From: Bacillota bacterium
GTDB lineage: Bacteria; Bacillota; Clostridia; UBA1381
NCBI GenBank assembly: GCA_021203665.1
Contig: JAJQAT010000013.1
Span: 1 to 9,625, forward strand
Direction: 5' to 3'
DNA: 9,625 nt
In this document: piece by piece, positions 5,603 through 9,625 of the stretch
Layout: each line of letters opens with the position of its first letter
Numbering within the stretch: the first letter of the stretch is position 1
The notes under the pieces: model-generated
Told to the model about the DNA's origin: nothing
Databases searched by the model: none
What the model saw: only the letters and a program-made list of their open reading frames with translations
Program-made: the position numbers and the translations under genes

Positions 5603-7186
5603 ATGATAAGGATTTCAGACATAAAAATCGGTCTGGACGATACGGAATCCGATTTAAGAAAAAAGGTTTTAAAGCTTGTCGGCGAAAAATCCGTAAAGTC
5701 CTTTGAAATATCGAAAAAATCCATAGACGCGCGGAAAAAGCCGAATATTTACTATGTTTATTCGGTTGACATTGAAACGGATAACGATGAACGCATTGTA
5801 AAGAAAATAAAAAACGCGCGAATTGTCGAAAAAAAGCCGTATGTGTTCCCGAAAGGCGGGGAATTGCAAAATCCGGTAGTGGTAGTCGGAGCGGGACCGG
5901 CGGGACTTATGTGTTCGCTTACGCTTGCACAGAACGGCTACAAGGTGATACTTATTGAGCGCGGCAAACGCGTTGAGGAGCGCAAGAAAGACGTTGAGGC
6001 GTTTTTTGAGGCGGGATTTTTAAATCCCGAGTCGAACGTGCAGTTCGGAGAGGGAGGAGCCGGCACATTCTCGGACGGTAAGCTCACCACGGGCATAAAG
6101 GATTTTCGCATACGCAAGGTATTGGAGGAATTTTATAAGCACGGCGCACCCAAGGAGATACTTTATTATTCAAAGCCGCATATAGGAACGGATAATCTGT
6201 ATACAATGGTGTCCGCGATACGCGAGGAAATAAAAAGGCTCGGCGGCGATGTAAGATTTTCAAGCAAGCTCGTAAATATAAAAACCTCCGGCGGAGCCGT
6301 GCGCGGAGCGCTGGTGCAGGGCGAGGACGGCGAGTACGAAATCAAAACGGATAATATAGTGCTTGCGGTAGGACACAGCGCGCGCGATACCTTTCTTATG
6401 CTCCAAAACAGGAATATCGCAATGGAGCAAAAAAGCTTTTCGGTAGGCGCGAGAATCGAGCATCCGCAGGAGATGATAAATAAAAGCCGGTACGGCAGAC
6501 AGCATAAAAGGCTGCCCGCCGCCGATTATAAAATGGCGGTGCATCTTGATAACGGCAGGGGAGTATACACCTTTTGTATGTGCCCGGGCGGCAGCGTCGT
6601 CGCGTCCGCGTCCGAGGACGGCGGAGTGGTCACAAACGGTATGAGCTGCTTCGCGCGCGACGGAAAAAACGCCAACAGCGCGCTGCTTGTGAATGTTACA
6701 CCGGATGACTTCAAGACCTCCGACCCGCTCGCCGGAATGTATTTTCAGCGTGAAATAGAGCGGAGAGCGTTCGAGCTTTGCGGCAAAAATTACGACGCGC
6801 CCTGCCAGAGGGTGGGAGATTTCTTGGGCATCGAAAACGACGGAAGAAACGATGTTGAGCCGTCATACAGACCCGATGTGTGCTGGACAAGCATGGACGA
6901 GATATTTCCTCGATTTATCACGGACTCAATGCGCGAGGCTATAATAAAAATGGACAATAAGCTGCACGGATTCGCAAGCCCCGGGGCGGTTTTGACGGGA
7001 CCCGAAACACGCTCGTCGTCGCCGGTGAAGCTTGTGAGAGACAAAAAAACGATGCAGTCAAACATAGCGGGACTCTATCCCTGCGGAGAGGGTGCCGGCT
7101 ACGCCGGCGGAATAATGTCCGCGGCTGTTGACGGAATAAAAATAGCGGAAATGATAGCTGTAAACAGCAGAAAACAAAGGCTGTAG
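5603..7186 (+). CDS. FAD-dependent oxidoreductase, COG2509 type
   Basis: This 527-residue protein matches the poorly characterised FAD-dependent dehydrogenase family COG2509. It has a small N-terminal domain (about 1-80) ending in the typical KKSIDARKKPNIYYVYSV stretch (38-54). A Rossmann FAD site follows, VVVVGAGPAGLMCSL (92-106), with Glu119 at the end of the second strand to bind the ribose. The family stretch NVQFGEGGAGTFSDGKLTTG lies at 145-164. A C-terminal FAD motif, GLYPCGEGAGYAGGIMSAAVDG, covers about 490-511. No transmembrane segment is obvious. A GAGGTGG site lies 6 bases before the ATG, and the gap to the preceding hydrolase gene is 14 bases, so it is very likely co-transcribed. 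The physiological substrate of this family is not known to me. It is a widely conserved chromosomal gene in Firmicutes, so its link to the hydrolases may be accidental. Confidence 0.88.
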   Translation: MIRISDIKIGLDDTESDLRKKVLKLVGEKSVKSFEISKKSIDARKKPNIYYVYSVDIETDNDERIVKKIKNARIVEKKPYVFPKGGELQNPVVVVGAGPAGLMCSLTLAQNGYKVILIERGKRVEERKKDVEAFFEAGFLNPESNVQFGEGGAGTFSDGKLTTGIKDFRIRKVLEEFYKHGAPKEILYYSKPHIGTDNLYTMVSAIREEIKRLGGDVRFSSKLVNIKTSGGAVRGALVQGEDGEYEIKTDNIVLAVGHSARDTFLMLQNRNIAMEQKSFSVGARIEHPQEMINKSRYGRQHKRLPAADYKMAVHLDNGRGVYTFCMCPGGSVVASASEDGGVVTNGMSCFARDGKNANSALLVNVTPDDFKTSDPLAGMYFQREIERRAFELCGKNYDAPCQRVGDFLGIENDGRNDVEPSYRPDVCWTSMDEIFPRFITDSMREAIIKMDNKLHGFASPGAVLTGPETRSSSPVKLVRDKKTMQSNIAGLYPCGEGAGYAGGIMSAAVDGIKIAEMIAVNSRKQRL

Positions 7187-7210
7187 ACATAAAACGTCTA
7201 CAGCCTTTTT
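7176..7210. terminator. Bidirectional intrinsic terminator between convergent genes
   Basis: A perfect 13-bp stem (7176-7188 with 7196-7208) and a 7-base loop are followed by a T run to 7210 on the plus strand; the minus strand also has a T-rich 3' side. The left arm contains the stop codon of the FAD protein gene (7184-7186). The convergent AraC-type gene ends at 7220, so one hairpin serves both transcripts. Confidence 0.85.
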
Positions 7211-7219
7211 GTTGTGCAG

Positions 7220-8023
7220 CTAATTCAAAAACTTCGTCGGAGAAACTCCCGTAAATCTTTTAAAGGTTTTGTAAAAGGTGGAGTAATCGCTGAAGCCGCA
7301 GGCGGCGTACAGGTCCTTTACGGATTTGTATTTCGGCAGCAGCTGCTTGGCTCTCGCAATTCTGCGCGTGTTTACAAATTCCTTGATAGTAAGTCCCGTT
7401 TCGTCCTTAAAAATATGGCACATATGATATTTATTCATATAAAAGTGTCCCGCAAGCTCGTCAAGGGAAATGCCGTTTACAAAATTATTGTTAATATATT
7501 CTTTAATGCTCGCGATAAGCTTGCTTTCGCTTTCCTCGCTTATCGGCTCCCTCAGCATTATCGCGTTTACCTTAGCGATAAATTGAATTATGTACGTGCG
7601 TATCATAACCTCGCTTTCGGGAAGCTTGTTTTCCATATAATAATGGATGCTTTCAAAGAACTCCTTTAGATTGTACTCCTCGGCAATGCGGGACGGAATA
7701 CGGTTATTTTCGCCGTAATTCAAGCGGTCGATACCGCTTAAAAGGTCATACGGTATTTTTTCAATCCACTCTCTGCTCACCTGTATAAAATACCTCTCAT
7801 ACGGCTCGTCGGAATTAAACGACACGGTGTGCAGCTCGCCGGGACGCGTGACAAAAACATCGCCTCGGTTTGCCTTGTATGACGAGCTTTCCACCATATA
7901 TGACGCGTTGCCGCTCAGAAAAAGCAGAAATTCATAATATTTATGAGAATGCGTGGTAAGTCCGGGCGGATTCGCGGCGGCATAGCTGTACATATAATCA
8001 TCGCATCTGAACGATATTCCCAT
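7220..8023 (-). CDS. AraC-family transcriptional regulator
   Basis: This 267-residue regulator has an N-terminal cupin sugar-sensing domain and a C-terminal AraC DNA-binding domain. The cupin part includes HSHKYYEFLLFLSG (25-38) and GDVFVTRPGELH (54-65). The DNA-binding part (about 168-267) has two helix-turn-helix units: ISLDELAGHFYMNKYHMCHIFK (185-206) and SVKDLYAACGFSDYSTFYKTFKRFTG (234-259), the second being the AraC signature. A strong AGGAGG lies 8 bases before the ATG. It is encoded in the same direction as araA, 84 bases downstream of it and after a terminator. I see no clear promoter in that gap, so it may rely on read-through or a non-consensus promoter. Regulation of araA or other arabinose genes by this protein is likely but inferred from position. 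Its effector could be another sugar. Confidence 0.9.
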   Translation of the reverse strand: MGISFRCDDYMYSYAAANPPGLTTHSHKYYEFLLFLSGNASYMVESSSYKANRGDVFVTRPGELHTVSFNSDEPYERYFIQVSREWIEKIPYDLLSGIDRLNYGENNRIPSRIAEEYNLKEFFESIHYYMENKLPESEVMIRTYIIQFIAKVNAIMLREPISEESESKLIASIKEYINNNFVNGISLDELAGHFYMNKYHMCHIFKDETGLTIKEFVNTRRIARAKQLLPKYKSVKDLYAACGFSDYSTFYKTFKRFTGVSPTKFLN

Positions 8024-8064
8024 GACGTTTTCCTCCTTTAAAAATTTTTATCAAAATGCTTTAG

Positions 8065-8091
8065 AAAAAATACGGCGGGCAAAACCCGCCG
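8065..8091 (-). terminator. Intrinsic terminator of araA
   Basis: On the minus strand a 7-bp G+C-only stem (8085-8091 with 8073-8079, loop 8080-8084) is followed by TA and a run of six T (8065-8070). It starts 17 bases past the araA stop and precedes the AraC-type gene, so expression of the regulator would be lower than that of araA if they share a transcript. Confidence 0.85.
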
Positions 8092-8107
8092 CAGTATATG
8101 CTTGAAA

Positions 8108-9586
8108 TTACTTCAGCTTGTAAGCTATATCGTTCCAGAAAAGCTCCTTTTCAAAGTCGCTGACCTTTGTATCCGCGCCTATATGAACAAACTCAATGCC
8201 CATCATTTCAGCCCAATCCTTCATCATCTCGGCGGTAACGTCGTAGGAAAGCACGCTGTGGTGAGCGCCGCCCGCCTTTATCCAGCATTCCGCGGATACC
8301 TCGAGAGAGGGAAGCGGCTTCCACATAACTCCGGCAACGGGCAAATTCGGCATAGGTTTAAGAGGATTGCACGCCTTAATATCGTTTACAATCAATCTCA
8401 TCCTGCCGCCCATATCAACAAGCGACGCGACGATAGCGTCGCCGTTCTTTGAGTCGAATACAAGTCTTGCGGGATCGCCCTTGCCGCCGATACCGAGCGG
8501 GTGTACCTGAATTTTAGGCTTATCCGCCGCGACAAGCGGGCATACCTCCAACATATGCGCGCCGAGAATATGCTCGTTGCCCTTTTCAAGATGATATGTA
8601 TAGTCCTCCATAAACGCCGTTCCGCCGGTCATACCCTCGGACATAGACTTCATAATAGCGTCCATCGCGGCAACCTTCCAGTCGCCCTCGGCGCCGAAGC
8701 CGTATCCGTCCGCCATCATATTCTGAGCGGCAAGACCGGGGAGCTGTTCAAGACCGTGGAGCGTGTCAAAATGCGTAACAAACGCGCTGTAGCCGTACTC
8801 CTCGCAAATCCTTCTGATTGCGATTTCCTCCTTTGCCTGGTAGCGCACAGCGGCAATATTATCCGTATCCATTGTGTAACGGCTGTTGTACTCATCCATT
8901 TTCGCGTCGATTTCAGCTTCGGTAACCTCGTTTAAAACGTCAACCAAATCGCCAACGGCTCTGTATTCAACGTCCCAACCGAACTTGATTTCAGCCTCTA
9001 CCTTGTCGCCCTCGGTAACAGCCACCTGACGCATATTGTCGCTGAAACGAACCATTTTAAGCTCTTGACTGAGCGCGTATCCGCAAGCACTGCGCATCCA
9101 GCTTGAAAGCTTTGTCTGCGGCTCCTCGTCCTGCCAGTAGCCTACGATTACCTTTCTCGGCATACGGAGTCTCGAACCGATAAAGCCGTGCTCTCTGTCG
9201 CCGTGAGCCGATTGGTTAAGATTCATAAAGTCCATATCGATTTCATCCCACGGAATTTCGCGGTTGAACTGCGTATGGAAGTGGCAGTAAGGCTTTTTGA
9301 AGTCCTTTAAGCCGTTTATCCACATTTTTGAAGGACTGAAGGTGTGCATCCAGGTGATTACGCCGGCGCACTTGTCGTCATATGTAGCCTCTTTAAAAAT
9401 TTTTGTGATTTCCGACGGAGTTTTTACCGTGGGCTTGTACACTATTTTGCAAGGCATTTTGCCCGACGCGTTAAGTCCCTCGACCATAGCCTGCGAATCC
9501 TTTGCGACCTGTTCGAGCGTTTCCTCGCCGTAAAGGTATTGGCTGCCCGTGATAAACCAAAATTCAAATTCTTTTATCGATTTCAT
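8108..9586 (-). CDS. araA: L-arabinose isomerase
   Basis: This 492-residue enzyme converts L-arabinose to L-ribulose, the first step of arabinose catabolism, in the cytoplasm. The N-terminus (EFEFWFITGSQYLYGEETL) is diagnostic of AraA. The metal/active-site residues match the four known in the family: Glu300 in GFGAEGDWK, Glu327 in FMEDYTYH, His344 in ILGAHMLEVCP, and the HH pair at about 442-443 in GGAHHSVLS. Length agrees with the family (about 490-500). I chose the ATG at 9584-9586, 8 bases after an AAGGAG; a TTG directly upstream (9587-9589) would be only 5 bases away and adds one residue. A metal ion, usually manganese, is expected. Kinase and epimerase partners (araB, araD) are not in the window and may lie beyond its right edge or elsewhere. 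Its own terminator follows. Confidence 0.97.
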   Translation of the reverse strand: MKSIKEFEFWFITGSQYLYGEETLEQVAKDSQAMVEGLNASGKMPCKIVYKPTVKTPSEITKIFKEATYDDKCAGVITWMHTFSPSKMWINGLKDFKKPYCHFHTQFNREIPWDEIDMDFMNLNQSAHGDREHGFIGSRLRMPRKVIVGYWQDEEPQTKLSSWMRSACGYALSQELKMVRFSDNMRQVAVTEGDKVEAEIKFGWDVEYRAVGDLVDVLNEVTEAEIDAKMDEYNSRYTMDTDNIAAVRYQAKEEIAIRRICEEYGYSAFVTHFDTLHGLEQLPGLAAQNMMADGYGFGAEGDWKVAAMDAIMKSMSEGMTGGTAFMEDYTYHLEKGNEHILGAHMLEVCPLVAADKPKIQVHPLGIGGKGDPARLVFDSKNGDAIVASLVDMGGRMRLIVNDIKACNPLKPMPNLPVAGVMWKPLPSLEVSAECWIKAGGAHHSVLSYDVTAEMMKDWAEMMGIEFVHIGADTKVSDFEKELFWNDIAYKLK

Positions 9587-9618
9587 CAATCTCTCTCCTT
9601 ATCTTATAATATACAACC

Positions 9619-9624
9619 ATTATA
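9619..9624 (-). promoter_or_regulatory. Possible -10 box of araA
   Basis: TATAAT reads on the minus strand here, about 33 bases before the araA ATG. The -35 box would fall outside the window. A second A/T-rich stretch (9604-9613) contains TATTAT, so the true box is uncertain. Confidence 0.3.
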
Positions 9625-9625
9625 T

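Noticed and set aside
7214..7669. A 151-codon plus-strand open frame opposite the AraC-type gene
   Set aside because: It begins right after the bidirectional terminator and is antisense to a well-supported AraC DNA-binding domain.
8024..8072. A promoter for the AraC-type gene in the gap after araA
   Set aside because: The gap is A/T-rich, but I find no -35/-10 pair with proper spacing, so I do not list one.

Overview
The window looks like chromosomal DNA of a Gram-positive Clostridia-type bacterium (Bacillota). The evidence is strong AGGAGG/GGAGG ribosome sites, consensus TTGACA/TATAAT-like promoters with 17-base spacers, short intergenic gaps, one TTG start, and gene families common in gut or anaerobic Clostridia. 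Genus cannot be told from the sequence alone. Nine protein genes fill nearly the whole window. I see no RNA gene, insertion sequence, phage gene or CRISPR array.

Region 1 (about 1-3976, minus strand) is a compact operon: a MarR regulator, a stand-alone condensation-domain protein, a stand-alone acyl carrier protein and an AMP-forming acyl ligase. Together these make a split NRPS-like assembly line. The ligase would activate a carboxylic (probably fatty) acid, the carrier would hold it on phosphopantetheine, and the condensation protein would pass it to an amine or alcohol acceptor. The likely product class is a fatty acyl amide or a similar small N-acyl molecule. The parts resemble gene sets known from gut Clostridia that couple fatty acids to amines, but the product cannot be read from the sequence. 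This is the most interesting part of the window.

Region 2 (about 3885-4070) is a divergent control region. It has back-to-back sigma-A promoters, and dyad repeats lie at the start of the MarR transcript, as expected for an autoregulated MarR operon.

Region 3 (4071-7186, plus strand) is a divergently transcribed operon: an HSL-type alpha/beta hydrolase, an SGNH (GDSL) hydrolase and a COG2509-type FAD-dependent oxidoreductase. It ends in a bidirectional terminator. The two hydrolases could act on the product or substrates of region 1, but that rests only on position.

Region 4 (7220-9625, minus strand) holds L-arabinose isomerase (araA) with its own terminator, followed in the same direction by an AraC-type regulator. 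This looks like a separate sugar-use locus. The other arabinose genes are not in the window.
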